A stretch of DNA of 64,000 bases from Lachnospiraceae bacterium. GTDB taxonomy: Bacteria > Bacillota > Clostridia > Lachnospirales > Lachnospiraceae. Positions within the stretch are counted from its first letter, which is position 1, and each line of letters starts with the position of its first letter. The stretch is from assembly GCA_015057425.1 (NCBI GenBank), contig SVEL01000007.1, positions 84,337 through 148,336 of the forward strand, written 5' to 3'. A program made the translations under genes and the position numbers. Shown piece after piece: positions 35,454-44,559 of the stretch. The notes below the pieces were generated by a model. The model saw nothing but the letters and a program-made list of their open reading frames with translations. It was not told the DNA's origin and made no database searches.

Positions 35454-36059
35454 CTAATATCTTAATCCTATAATACAGGCAACTGACTTACATGGTATAA
35501 GTAAGTTGCTTTCCGTAACACAAAGTCCAAGATATGAACCTGCTTTTATAAGCCGTAAAAATTCTTCTTCATATTCAATGGACAAATCACCATATCCAAG
35601 TCCGAATCTATAAGTCATAGAACCGGGATTGTATGTGTCACTTATAATCTTTTCGGTTTCATCGCAAACCATTTCAACCAACGCACCTGCCAAGCCGTCT
35701 AAAAAAACGGCATATTCAAGCTTTGAGACAGTCTCTTTCTTAATAAGCCTGTCCACATCAGTCCCTAACGTTGCTGCCATAAACACAGCTTTCTTTGAGC
35801 CTTTTAAATGTTTGCATATAGACTTTCCCGTAAGAATAAACTCAGTATCTGCAAATGAGACTTTTTCATTTTCTTCACATATGGAGTCAATATCAAACAC
35901 TTCGAAAACTGCCTTTGGTGAAGCTGTTTTTATAACATCATTACAAGCATTCTCCATAAGTGCTTTAAGCTCATCTGACATATTGTCATAGTTGCATTTT
36001 GAAAATGCTGCTCCAAGCTTCATATCAATTTTCTTAATATCAAAAGAATCTATGTACAT
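35454..36059 (-). CDS. Stand-alone MetH activation domain protein
   Basis: The 201-residue protein corresponds to the C-terminal activation domain of MetH, which uses SAM to rescue oxidised cob(II)alamin. The signature RFGLGYGDLSIEYEEE lies near 150 and VTESNLLIPCKSVACIIG near the end. It lies between metF and the short metH, with AAGGAGAG upstream, so three genes form a methyl-transfer operon. Confidence 0.88.
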   Translation of the reverse strand: MYIDSFDIKKIDMKLGAAFSKCNYDNMSDELKALMENACNDVIKTASPKAVFEVFDIDSICEENEKVSFADTEFILTGKSICKHLKGSKKAVFMAATLGTDVDRLIKKETVSKLEYAVFLDGLAGALVEMVCDETEKIISDTYNPGSMTYRFGLGYGDLSIEYEEEFLRLIKAGSYLGLCVTESNLLIPCKSVACIIGLRY

Positions 36060-36070
36060 AACTCTCCTTG

Positions 36071-36931
36071 TTACAGCAGGTTCTTTACGGCATCAGTAAT
36101 CTTTCTTGCAACATACGGATTATTCATTGTATAAAGATGAATACCGTCTACACCGTTTGAAAGTAAATCTACAATCTGATCTACCGCATATGCAATTCCT
36201 GCATCGCGTAAGGCTTCAGGATTATTTTCATACTTCTGCATTACTTTAGAAAACTTAGAAGGCAGACTTGCACCACACATTGAAACCATTTTCTCAATCT
36301 GACTTTTATTGGTAACAGGCATAATTCCCGCTTCTATAGGAACATTTATTCCTGCGATTTCAGTCATATCTCTAAATCTGTAAAACAAATCATTATCAAA
36401 GAAGAGCTGTGTCACAAGATGCGATACACCTGCATCTGTCTTTATCTTAAGATTTTTTATATCTTCTATTATATTCTCTGCTTCCATATGACCTTCCGGG
36501 TAGCATGCACCAAAAACATCAAAATCACCGTGCTCATTAATGTACTTTACAAGGTCACTTGCGTACATAAAATCATATTTTCTCTCATAATCAGGGTTAA
36601 TATCGCCACGTAAAGCAAGAATATTTTCTATTCCGTTTTCTTTTAACTTTAAAAGTTCCGCATCAATATCTTCTTTTGAAGAATATACGCATGTAAGATG
36701 AGCTGCCGCTTCCATATTGTATTTATTTTTAAGAACAGAGGCAATCTCACATGTTTTATTGCCCGCAGCACTTCCGCCGGCACCATATGTTACAGATATA
36801 AAATCCGGATTACAATTACATAAATCCTCAAGGGTATTGTATACGCTTTCAATACTGCTTGTCTTCTTTGGCGGAAAAACCTCAAAGGAAAATACTGTTT
36901 TTTCCCGCTTAAATAATTCTGAAACTTTCAT
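36071..36931 (-). CDS. metF: 5,10-methylenetetrahydrofolate reductase
   Basis: MetF makes 5-methyl-tetrahydrofolate for MetH. The 286-residue TIM barrel has FSFEVFPPKK, a short ALRGD segment and HLVTQLFFDNDLFYRF, as in bacterial MetF. No SAM riboswitch, T-box or cobalamin riboswitch is visible upstream; instead a short membrane-peptide gene precedes it by 25 bases. Confidence 0.95.
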   Translation of the reverse strand: MKVSELFKREKTVFSFEVFPPKKTSSIESVYNTLEDLCNCNPDFISVTYGAGGSAAGNKTCEIASVLKNKYNMEAAAHLTCVYSSKEDIDAELLKLKENGIENILALRGDINPDYERKYDFMYASDLVKYINEHGDFDVFGACYPEGHMEAENIIEDIKNLKIKTDAGVSHLVTQLFFDNDLFYRFRDMTEIAGINVPIEAGIMPVTNKSQIEKMVSMCGASLPSKFSKVMQKYENNPEALRDAGIAYAVDQIVDLLSNGVDGIHLYTMNNPYVARKITDAVKNLL

Positions 36932-36956
36932 AATATCTCCTATCGTAATATCTGTT

Positions 36957-37094
36957 TTAGCAACAAAACAGATTATATCCTATAATAAGACAGATGACTA
37001 TTAGTGCAACTGAAAAAAAACATAAATCAAGATATAAACCTATTGCTATACCGATACTTATCCAAAATAGTACAAAACCACATAATCTGCGCAT
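36957..37094 (-). CDS. Small two-helix membrane protein (45 residues)
   Basis: An ORF of 46 codons including the stop starts at ATG 37094 and ends with TAA at 36957. The product is strongly hydrophobic, with a basic N-terminus (MRRLCGF), two likely membrane helices (about 6-22 and 26-43) and a C-terminal LFCC. The hydrophobic-charged pattern is typical of a real small protein rather than random AT-rich sequence. The ribosome binding site is poor and the start lies inside a hairpin. It lies between gerW and metF on the same strand. Confidence 0.6.
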   Translation of the reverse strand: MRRLCGFVLFWISIGIAIGLYLDLCFFSVALIVICLIIGYNLFCC

Positions 37095-37143
37095 AAAATT
37101 ACCAATAGTTTTTTTATATATTATGCGACAAATGTGGTTTTGT
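37072..37143 (-). promoter_or_regulatory. Two-part inverted repeat covering the start of the small membrane gene
   Basis: An outer 12-base perfect repeat (37072-37083 with 37132-37143) and an inner 7-base perfect repeat (37090-37096 with 37121-37127) enclose a 24-base loop. The ATG at 37094-37092 lies in the inner stem, so the RNA would hide the start codon. It could equally act as a DNA operator. Confidence 0.55.
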
Positions 37144-37158
37144 TACTGCCTTATTATA

Positions 37159-37569
37159 TTAAAACTCTTCTGCTGAATTTTTAGCTGCTTCTTTAGCAAC
37201 TTCTTTGATTTCTTCGCTGTTTACTTTCTTCTGGCTTTCAATAACAGACGTAAACTTTGTAATCAAATCAGGTACCATATCAAGTATCTTTGTTGCAGCA
37301 TCCTGGTTTTTAACATTTACAAGCTTTGTAACACCATCATGAATAACAAGTACGGCACTTGGTGACATCTTTCCTCCTAAAGCTCCGCCACTGCTTGCTT
37401 TCTTATCTCCTACAATTGTTCCTGCACCTACACCAAAAGTCACATCAACAAGTGGTAAAATAATTGTTCCGTCAATGTTAATTGCCTCACCTACAACTGT
37501 TTTTGTTGTGATAAAGCTATCCATACCTTTAAACAATGAATCTACTGTTGTGTTAAAATTTTCTGCCAT
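37159..37569 (-). CDS. ytfJ: GerW family sporulation protein (YtfJ)
   Basis: GerW is a spore protein needed for normal germination in Bacillus. The 136-residue protein has the family core VGEAINIDGTIILPLVDVTF and a Gly-rich segment GGALGGKMSPSAVLVI. It lies 11 bases after the DUF2953 gene, the same ytfI-ytfJ pair as in Bacillus. Confidence 0.92.
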   Translation of the reverse strand: MAENFNTTVDSLFKGMDSFITTKTVVGEAINIDGTIILPLVDVTFGVGAGTIVGDKKASSGGALGGKMSPSAVLVIHDGVTKLVNVKNQDAATKILDMVPDLITKFTSVIESQKKVNSEEIKEVAKEAAKNSAEEF

Positions 37570-37580
37570 TTTAATACCTC

Positions 37581-38513
37581 CTACAATCTGAAATTAATAA
37601 TATATTTTACTAAGTTTTTCTGACATAAAACTCTTATTATAAATAATACAAATACCAATATATTGAAGCTTCCTTTAAGGAAATATTCACCTTCAAATAC
37701 CTTATTTTCAAAATCTGCCGTCACATTAAAATCGTCCCCATATAACCCATAAAAAATACACATTGTTCCGATTAACATTCCGGTCTTGTCCGGTTCACCT
37801 GTTCCGATTAACAGGCGTCCTTTTAAAACTTTAGGTTTAATATGTTTAAGTATTTTAAGAAATTGCTTTCCTATAGTTCTAAGTTCTTTTTTGACTTCTT
37901 CCCTACTTAAAAACTCTTTTAATTCATCAGCTTTAAGTGCTATCTTCTTAGCATTTCTATAGAACCGCTTGATTTTAATTTTAATATCTTTAATCTTAAG
38001 TAAGATATTATCATATTTTTCCTTGATTTTATCAAAAATATTTTTTTTCTTTTCAGGTTCTTTTATTTCCGTTAACTTTTCATCTGTTTTTTCATCAATT
38101 GGTGTTTCGGGTTTTTCATCGGTTTTCTCCGGTTGCGTTTCTTTTATCTCATCGGTTAGTTCCGTAACCTCTGTAGTTTCTTTTATTTCTTCCGACTGTT
38201 CTTTTTCTTCCGAAACTTTCGTTTCACCCATACCTTCAAGATACTTTTTTAAATCATCCTGATCAAATACTTTAAAAAATAACAGTCTGATATTCCATAA
38301 AAGACCATTTTCATCAAATGTTCCGTTAAACCTTATGATTTTAAATAACCACGATATGTTAAACTCACATCGGAACTTTTCAATGTATGAGCCTTTGGAA
38401 CTGTATTTTATAGGCGTAAGTAATACAATTCCCGCAAGCACAACAACCAAAAACAAAAGAATTCCAAGAATAATAAGCAAAACACATACGATATCAAGTA
38501 AAATATCTAACAT
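37581..38513 (-). CDS. DUF2953 domain membrane protein (YtfI-like)
   Basis: The 310-residue protein has an N-terminal membrane helix (about 8-32), a beta-rich segment, a highly charged Glu/Lys/Thr linker (about 100-165), a helical region, and the DUF2953 C-terminal part with KPKVLKGRLLIGTGEPDKTGMLIG. Function is unknown; the constant link to gerW suggests a sporulation role. Confidence 0.8.
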   Translation of the reverse strand: MLDILLDIVCVLLIILGILLFLVVVLAGIVLLTPIKYSSKGSYIEKFRCEFNISWLFKIIRFNGTFDENGLLWNIRLLFFKVFDQDDLKKYLEGMGETKVSEEKEQSEEIKETTEVTELTDEIKETQPEKTDEKPETPIDEKTDEKLTEIKEPEKKKNIFDKIKEKYDNILLKIKDIKIKIKRFYRNAKKIALKADELKEFLSREEVKKELRTIGKQFLKILKHIKPKVLKGRLLIGTGEPDKTGMLIGTMCIFYGLYGDDFNVTADFENKVFEGEYFLKGSFNILVFVLFIIRVLCQKNLVKYIINFRL

Positions 38514-38527
38514 ACACGCTTCCTTCC

Positions 38528-38842
38528 TTAAAATTCAAAATAGCTTTTCAGGTTTACATTGCCACACTCATTGTAACATTCTTCCGTCATTACTTTTACC
38601 AATTCTACAGCTTCATTGTAACCTTTACTTATACCAACTATACTGATTTCAGTTTTTTTAAAGTGGGGATGCAGAAATATGTATGAAGGATAAATCTCAA
38701 CAAGACCATTTTCATCATCTGACATAATAATAAGAAAAACATTAAACTGAAGTTTTGACTTCTTAACATTTTTAATTATCTTTCTATGATCCTTATGAGC
38801 ATTTTCACCAATATAAAGTTTTTTACTGACTTTTACCTTCAT
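38528..38842 (-). CDS. Uncharacterised small protein
   Basis: The 104-residue protein has a basic N-terminus (MKVKVSKKLYIGENAHKDHRKI), an alternating beta pattern (FNVFLIIMSDDENGLVEIYPSYIF) and a helical end with two cysteines. No transmembrane segment or known motif is seen. ATG 38842 with GAGG upstream is preferred over an upstream GTG. It sits between the 468-residue protein and DUF2953 in one transcription unit. Confidence 0.6.
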   Translation of the reverse strand: MKVKVSKKLYIGENAHKDHRKIIKNVKKSKLQFNVFLIIMSDDENGLVEIYPSYIFLHPHFKKTEISIVGISKGYNEAVELVKVMTEECYNECGNVNLKSYFEF

Positions 38843-38867
38843 ATTTTGCCTCACACAAATCGAAAAA

Positions 38868-40274
38868 CTAATATTCGTTTACAATTGATAATAATAATTC
38901 TTTACATGCTAACTTTTCAGCACCGTCACCACATTGTGACAAAGCTTCATATATATAATCCTGCATCTCTGATATATTGTTGAAAAACACAGGCAATATA
39001 CTTAATGCAATTGACATTCTTGAGCGATTAATCAGTTTTTCATTATCCTTAAAAACTTTATTAAAATCATCAACAAGAAGTTCTGTTTTCTTGTTGATAT
39101 ATGACATATCCGCTTCCGATAAATCATACTCTTTATCAAACTCAACAAAAATACTTCCGGATGATAAATCTCTTATTTTTGTTAAAAGATTATATCTTAC
39201 ACTAAGCATAAGGCTTTCCGTTATATCTTTCATATCCGAATTAATCATATCAAGAACATATTCATATCTTGCAGTCTTTTCGCCGATATCTTCCTGAATA
39301 CCTTCGATGGATGCAAAAATATCAGTAACTTTTGAATCAATTTCATCAAGATCCTCATCACTTGACAGCTCATCAACAAGTTTAATAACATCCTTTAAGT
39401 TTTCAAGTTCATCAGGAACAGTGAGAATATATTGATTGCTAAGCAAAATTACAAACAAATCATTGATGTTTTCCTGTAACATCATATGTGTTGATACGGT
39501 ATTTTCAAGGAAATCCACACCATATGTCAACGCATTCTTCAAATTATCATACTGTTCCTTTGTTATATTTGAAAAGCTTGTGTTTTTAAACATTTCAAAT
39601 ATATCATTCAGTTCTGTAAAATAATCATATAAATCATCAGGAAGGTCTATGGCAGCAGATGACTTTATCATAAATATAAAATCATCCAGGGATTTCTTTT
39701 CATGTCCTTTGTAAACCTTAAGACCTTCTGTAATATATTCATAAAATCTTGATTTGGTCATTCTTACAGGAAGTTCTCTTACAACCATGGCAATCTTTTG
39801 ATTTATGACCATATTGTCTTTTTCAGAAAGAATATATTGCATTACACTTCTTGTAATATCTTCATCAGTTATTCCTTTATACTCTTCTGCTTTTTCTGCT
39901 GAATTTTCATCAAACTTATATTCTACTCTGTTGAGAATATGTTCATATAAAGAGAATATATCTGTATATGCCGTAAGCGCATTTACAATGCTAATATTTT
40001 TATTTCTTAATTCTGACAACATATCAAAACAATCTGATGACTGTTCGGCTGATATAAGTGCAGTCTTAATAATGTCTTCAAGTCTTGTACTTAATTCATC
40101 AAGAACCTTGTTATCACCTGTGCTTTCATTGATAATCTCTTTAAATGTATAATAATTCATCATCATTCTTACGCATGAATTACGATAATACAAAAGAGTC
40201 ATCTCATCGGCATACTTAGGAAGATTTACTTCCGGTTCAATATTTTTTTCAATATAGCTAATAATCTTTTTCAT
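38868..40274 (-). CDS. Uncharacterised all-helical protein
   Basis: The 468-residue protein looks entirely alpha-helical, acidic and cytoplasmic, with no signal peptide, membrane segment or nucleotide-binding motif. It starts 9 bases after lysA with GAGG upstream. I do not recognise the family. The link with lysA on one side and sporulation genes on the other hints at an envelope or spore role, but this is inference. Confidence 0.6.
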   Translation of the reverse strand: MKKIISYIEKNIEPEVNLPKYADEMTLLYYRNSCVRMMMNYYTFKEIINESTGDNKVLDELSTRLEDIIKTALISAEQSSDCFDMLSELRNKNISIVNALTAYTDIFSLYEHILNRVEYKFDENSAEKAEEYKGITDEDITRSVMQYILSEKDNMVINQKIAMVVRELPVRMTKSRFYEYITEGLKVYKGHEKKSLDDFIFMIKSSAAIDLPDDLYDYFTELNDIFEMFKNTSFSNITKEQYDNLKNALTYGVDFLENTVSTHMMLQENINDLFVILLSNQYILTVPDELENLKDVIKLVDELSSDEDLDEIDSKVTDIFASIEGIQEDIGEKTARYEYVLDMINSDMKDITESLMLSVRYNLLTKIRDLSSGSIFVEFDKEYDLSEADMSYINKKTELLVDDFNKVFKDNEKLINRSRMSIALSILPVFFNNISEMQDYIYEALSQCGDGAEKLACKELLLSIVNEY

Positions 40275-40283
40275 TTTGACCTC

Positions 40284-41540
40284 TTAATCAAACATATTTG
40301 TAAAATCTAACGTTGCAAGATAGTCTTTTATAGTTTCCGCACGTCTTATAAGCTTAACATCTCCGTCTTCCTGTAAAAGAAGTTCTGCTGATTTTAACTT
40401 ACCGTTATAATTATATCCCATTGCATATCCATGTGCACCTGTATCATGAATAACAAGTAAATCACCTTTATCAATCTTTGGTAACATTCTGTCTACTGCA
40501 AACTTATCATTATTTTCGCAAAGCGAACCTGTTATGTCGTATTTATGGTCACAAGGCTCATTTTCCTTGCCCATAACCGTAATGTGATGATATGCACCAT
40601 ACATTGCAGGTCTCATAAGGTTACATGCACATGCATCAACACCGATATACTCTTTGTAGATATGTTTTTCATGAACAGCCTTAGTTACAAGACATCCGTA
40701 CGGTCCCATCATAAAACGGCCAAGTTCCGTAAAAATAGCCACATCTCCCATTCCTACAGGAACAAGGATTTCTTCATAAACTTTTCTTACACCTTCACCG
40801 ATAACAAGTATGTCATTTGGCTCCTGTTCCGGTCTGTAAGGAATGCCGATACCGCCTGATAAGTTAATAAAGCTTAATGCGATACCTGTCTTTTCTTTAA
40901 TTTCTACTGCTGTTTCAAAAAGTTCTCTTGCAAGAGTCGGATAATATTCATTAGTTACGGTATTACTTGCAAGGAATGCATGCATACCAAACTCTTTAAC
41001 ACCTTTTTCTTTTAATATCTTATATCCTTCAATAATCTGGTCCTTTGTAAAGCCATATTTAGCTTCACCGGGATTGTCCATAATTGTTGTACTGATTTTG
41101 AACTGTCCGCCCGGATTGTATCTGCAACAGATTCTTTCAGGTATTCCCGCTGTCTTTTCAAGGAATTCAATATGTGTAAAATCGTCAAGATTAATGATTG
41201 CTCCTAATTCCTTTGCATATACAAACTCTTCTGCAGGTGTATCGTTTGACGAGAACATAATGTCAGTTCCCTTAAATCCCATCTTGTCAGACATATATAA
41301 CTCTGTCATTGATGAACAGTCAACACCGCATCCGTACTCTGCTAAAATCTTAATCAAATATGGGTTTGGTGTTGCTTTAACCGCAAAATATTCCCTGAAT
41401 CCCTTATTCCATGAAAATGCTTCCTTTAACTTAGCAGCATTTTCTCTTATCCCTTTTTCATCATAAAGATGAAACGGTGTAGGATATTTCTCTATAATTT
41501 TTTCTAATTGTTCTTTTGTAACAAATGTATTCTTTTCCAT
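40284..41540 (-). CDS. lysA: Diaminopimelate decarboxylase family protein
   Basis: LysA decarboxylates meso-diaminopimelate to lysine with PLP. The 418-residue protein has the PLP lysine in YFAVKATPNPYL (about 56-67), a glycine-rich phosphate loop NLSGGIGIPYRPEQ, and RPAMYGAYHHI near 310, with GSLCENNDKFA carrying the catalytic Cys from the partner subunit. CACNLMRPAMY differs from the common DNLRPALY, so a related substrate is possible. ATG 41540 with GGAGG upstream is the start. Confidence 0.8.
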   Translation of the reverse strand: MEKNTFVTKEQLEKIIEKYPTPFHLYDEKGIRENAAKLKEAFSWNKGFREYFAVKATPNPYLIKILAEYGCGVDCSSMTELYMSDKMGFKGTDIMFSSNDTPAEEFVYAKELGAIINLDDFTHIEFLEKTAGIPERICCRYNPGGQFKISTTIMDNPGEAKYGFTKDQIIEGYKILKEKGVKEFGMHAFLASNTVTNEYYPTLARELFETAVEIKEKTGIALSFINLSGGIGIPYRPEQEPNDILVIGEGVRKVYEEILVPVGMGDVAIFTELGRFMMGPYGCLVTKAVHEKHIYKEYIGVDACACNLMRPAMYGAYHHITVMGKENEPCDHKYDITGSLCENNDKFAVDRMLPKIDKGDLLVIHDTGAHGYAMGYNYNGKLKSAELLLQEDGDVKLIRRAETIKDYLATLDFTNMFD

Positions 41541-41559
41541 AAATATTTCCTCCAAAAGT

Positions 41560-41608
41560 AAAATATAAACAAACTATATTTTATCAAACTTTTTAGTGTT
41601 TGTACACT
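41560..41608 (-). promoter_or_regulatory. Promoter of lysA with adjacent palindrome
   Basis: TTGATA (41587-41582) and TATTTT (41565-41560), 16 bases apart, lie just downstream of the palindrome AGTGT-TTGT-ACACT (41595-41608). No lysine riboswitch is visible. Confidence 0.35.
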
Positions 41609-41644
41609 TTAAAATAGAATAAAACCAAAAAAGAATCTCCTATC

Positions 41645-41682
41645 AAATAAAAAAGACCGCTTAGCCCTCCTCTAAGCAGTCT
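41645..41682 (-). terminator. Terminator after the DUF2442 gene
   Basis: On the minus strand AGACTGCTTAG and CTAAGCGGTCT form an 11-base stem with one G-U pair, followed by TTTTTTATTT. It separates DUF2442 from lysA. Confidence 0.88.
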
Positions 41683-41695
41683 CAATTATTAAATC

Positions 41696-41953
41696 TTATC
41701 CAACCATGCCGTAAGCATATGCTGTTCTAAGCATCTGGAAAATCTCTGTTATGCTCATGCTTACTCTGGCCTTATCCCATATAACGGAATAACCATCTGT
41801 ATGTACTTTATTAAAGCACTCTTTATTCCACAATCTGGCAAAACGAATTGTATCAACTTTTGATTCCATATCCAGCACTATTATATGTCCATTATCAAGT
41901 TCAATGGCAATCTTGTAATCTTCATATGGTTTTACACTTTTTATAAGCGGCAT
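41696..41953 (-). CDS. DUF2442 domain protein
   Basis: The 85-residue protein matches the DUF2442 pattern: a beta start (MPLIKSVKPYEDYKIAIEL), then a helix with RFARLWNKECFNKV and a C-terminal helix. Such proteins sometimes pair with DUF4160 in toxin-antitoxin-like units; no partner lies next to this one. The ATG at 41953 has AAGGGA upstream. Confidence 0.7.
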   Translation of the reverse strand: MPLIKSVKPYEDYKIAIELDNGHIIVLDMESKVDTIRFARLWNKECFNKVHTDGYSVIWDKARVSMSITEIFQMLRTAYAYGMVG

Positions 41954-42044
41954 AACGAATATCCCTTTCTGCAATTCTTATGATACCATTATACGACATC
42001 AAAATTCAATTACATCATCCTTTTAGGGGGTATTTTTTAATAAT

Positions 42045-44522
42045 TTAGAAGAAATTCTTCAAATCATTTCTTGAATTAATGCCAAGCTTACTGAAAATAA
42101 CCTTAAGATTTGATTTTACAGTGCTTTCGGCAATAAATAATTCTTCAGCAATTTCTTTGTTACTAAGTCTTTGAGCCGCAAGTTTTGCAACTTCAACCTC
42201 TCTGTTTGTAAGGCCAAAATTACTGTTATTCTTTGTAAACTTAACTGCCGCTTTTAATGCTTTTTCATGTTTTTTTGCAAAGCCTTTAATAAGTCCCACA
42301 AATTCTCTGTATTCAGAATCAATTTCAACATCATAAAGTATGTCTATAATGCTGTTATAATTTTCAACAAATGGAATTATAACACCATCTTCCTTCGAAA
42401 GATTCATAGCCTCTTTCATAAATACTTTTGATTTTTCTCTGTCACCTTTTACATACTTAACAACCGAAAGATATATATAAGTATAGATTTTGTAAATAAT
42501 ATTATTAAATATACCGGCTGTTGAAAGAAGCTGTCCCGATACGCTTTCAAAAATATCGTATTTTTCACTTATGAGAAGCACCTTTGAATATATAACATTA
42601 GCAAAACAAAGGTTATGTATCGAACAGTTTTCTTCTATAGTTGCCGTATTGGAAAACCATCCCGGAATATGCTTAGTATCTTCTGATAATGCAGCAATAC
42701 ATCCCATACATAAATCATTCATAACAACAAGGTCAAATCTTTCGGAATTTTCAAAACGTTCTGTTGTTTCTTTGCTGATTTCCATAACTTTATCATGATC
42801 ATTTTTAAAGTAATATATTCTTGCAAGAACAAGCTGGGCACAAAGATAAATACTCATTTCATTTCTTGTCTCTGCCATATATACTGCTTTGTTACAAAGC
42901 TTTTCAGCATCATCAAGTTCTCCCTTAAAAAATAATGCTTCAGCTTTCATAACAGCTTCCTGCCCCTTACCTTTACCGTCTGTAAGCTTATAATAGAATG
43001 GCATAAATGTTTCCATCTCTTCTACTTCTTTCATAAGCATACCAGGTTTTGTGTGATACATACTTACAATAGACGGACAACCAAATGTAGGTGAGCCTAA
43101 AGACGCAAGTATGTCTGAAGGAGACTTAAGTATATTAAATGCCTCTTCATACATTTTGGTCATTTCTTCAAGATTATTATATGCCTGCATACCTTTTAAG
43201 CAGCAAACACATCCTTCAACAAGTTTTCTTGTCTCTTTGTCAAATTCATATGTTTCTAACATATCTTCAATCCTGTCACATTCAGAAACAAGAAGGTCTC
43301 TTCTGTTAAATATAAACATATAGAATACGAAAATAAGATAATTTCTTATGTACTTAACTTTAATCTGAGTTGGTGTATTTTCAACTATATCAATGAACAT
43401 ACGTCTGTACTTCTTATGATTTACACTACGTAAAATCTTCGGATTATACGACATCTGTAAAATTGATTCATAATCTTTGATTCTATGGAATAAAAGAATT
43501 GCATCAACAAACATTTCATTATCTTTGCACCATAATCCTGCATTATAATATATCTTCTTTTTGAAAACATTTTCAAGCTTTTCAAATTCATTTTCGATAA
43601 AATAAAGAAGAATTGCATGTATATGATACTTTCTTGTTTTTGCATCAAACTTAATAAAACCGCATTTTGAAATAAGCGCTTCTATTTCCTCTTCGCTGAT
43701 AACATTTTCATTCATATATGTTGCCTGACGAATAGAGAAATTTTCAAAAACACTCATTGAAATAAGGAAATCCTGTTCTCTGTTATTAAGATTATCCCAA
43801 ATCGCTTTAGAAACAAGATTGTCAATATTTACAGTAGTTTCAAAAGCTTCTGAAGATGCATAATTTAACATCTGAAGGTAAAGTGCACTAATCCATCCGG
43901 CAGTATACTTAACAAGAAATTCAACTTCATTTTCTTCAAGCTTTACGCCGCATAATTTATAATACTCAACAATCTCATCTTTAGTCAGTTCAAACGATTC
44001 AATGCCGATATAATTAAGACTTTTTCTCATAACAAGGTCAATTATAAACTTTGATGTGACAGCCTGTGTAATACATACTAACTTAAGATTTGACTTTGAA
44101 TTGCCTGAAAAATCAAGTAATATCCTATTGGTAAACTCATCAGATACATACTGGAAATTATCAATAATAAGCACTGTCGGTTCTCTAAATTCCACCTGAA
44201 GGAGAGCTTCTGCGATTTTAGAACATTCAAGCATACTTGTAGGATACCCTACAGCCATAATCTTACGTGCAGCATCTTCACTGACAGTTGCCACTCTGTT
44301 AGCAAGATCAACTATAAATCTTTCTTTATCATCAGAATCAATATTAAACCATATAAACGGCACTTTGTTTTCTTTTAATACTTCTCTTACAGATGTAGAC
44401 TTTCCATATCCCGTAGGTGCTTCAATAATGGTAAGTGCATGTTCAGGAACTGTTTCTATCTGCCTCTTTAATCTTTCAGGAACATATATTTTGTTGGGAT
44501 CATACTTTTTAATAATTGCCAT
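42045..44522 (-). CDS. MalT-type LuxR family transcriptional regulator
   Basis: The 825-residue protein has the large ATP-binding STAND regulator layout: Walker A IEAPTGYGKSTS (about 34-45), Walker-B-like TVLIIDNFQ near 115-125, a long helical repeat region (about 330-740), and a C-terminal LuxR helix-turn-helix with LTNREVEVAKLAAQRLSNKE (about 763-782). MalT uses ATP and an inducer to activate sugar genes. The inducer and targets here are unknown; no transport operon is adjacent. Confidence 0.88.
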   Translation of the reverse strand: MAIIKKYDPNKIYVPERLKRQIETVPEHALTIIEAPTGYGKSTSVREVLKENKVPFIWFNIDSDDKERFIVDLANRVATVSEDAARKIMAVGYPTSMLECSKIAEALLQVEFREPTVLIIDNFQYVSDEFTNRILLDFSGNSKSNLKLVCITQAVTSKFIIDLVMRKSLNYIGIESFELTKDEIVEYYKLCGVKLEENEVEFLVKYTAGWISALYLQMLNYASSEAFETTVNIDNLVSKAIWDNLNNREQDFLISMSVFENFSIRQATYMNENVISEEEIEALISKCGFIKFDAKTRKYHIHAILLYFIENEFEKLENVFKKKIYYNAGLWCKDNEMFVDAILLFHRIKDYESILQMSYNPKILRSVNHKKYRRMFIDIVENTPTQIKVKYIRNYLIFVFYMFIFNRRDLLVSECDRIEDMLETYEFDKETRKLVEGCVCCLKGMQAYNNLEEMTKMYEEAFNILKSPSDILASLGSPTFGCPSIVSMYHTKPGMLMKEVEEMETFMPFYYKLTDGKGKGQEAVMKAEALFFKGELDDAEKLCNKAVYMAETRNEMSIYLCAQLVLARIYYFKNDHDKVMEISKETTERFENSERFDLVVMNDLCMGCIAALSEDTKHIPGWFSNTATIEENCSIHNLCFANVIYSKVLLISEKYDIFESVSGQLLSTAGIFNNIIYKIYTYIYLSVVKYVKGDREKSKVFMKEAMNLSKEDGVIIPFVENYNSIIDILYDVEIDSEYREFVGLIKGFAKKHEKALKAAVKFTKNNSNFGLTNREVEVAKLAAQRLSNKEIAEELFIAESTVKSNLKVIFSKLGINSRNDLKNFF

Positions 44523-44559
44523 ATTTACCTCTATTCTTTGCTTACATATACAGTAATAA

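Noticed and set aside
36932..37158. SAM, cobalamin or T-box riboswitch before metF
   Set aside because: I looked for the conserved riboswitch cores and found none; the region holds the short membrane-peptide gene and its inverted repeat.
41696..41953. DUF2442 as half of a toxin-antitoxin pair
   Set aside because: No DUF4160 or other small partner gene lies next to it; a terminator and a LuxR regulator flank it.
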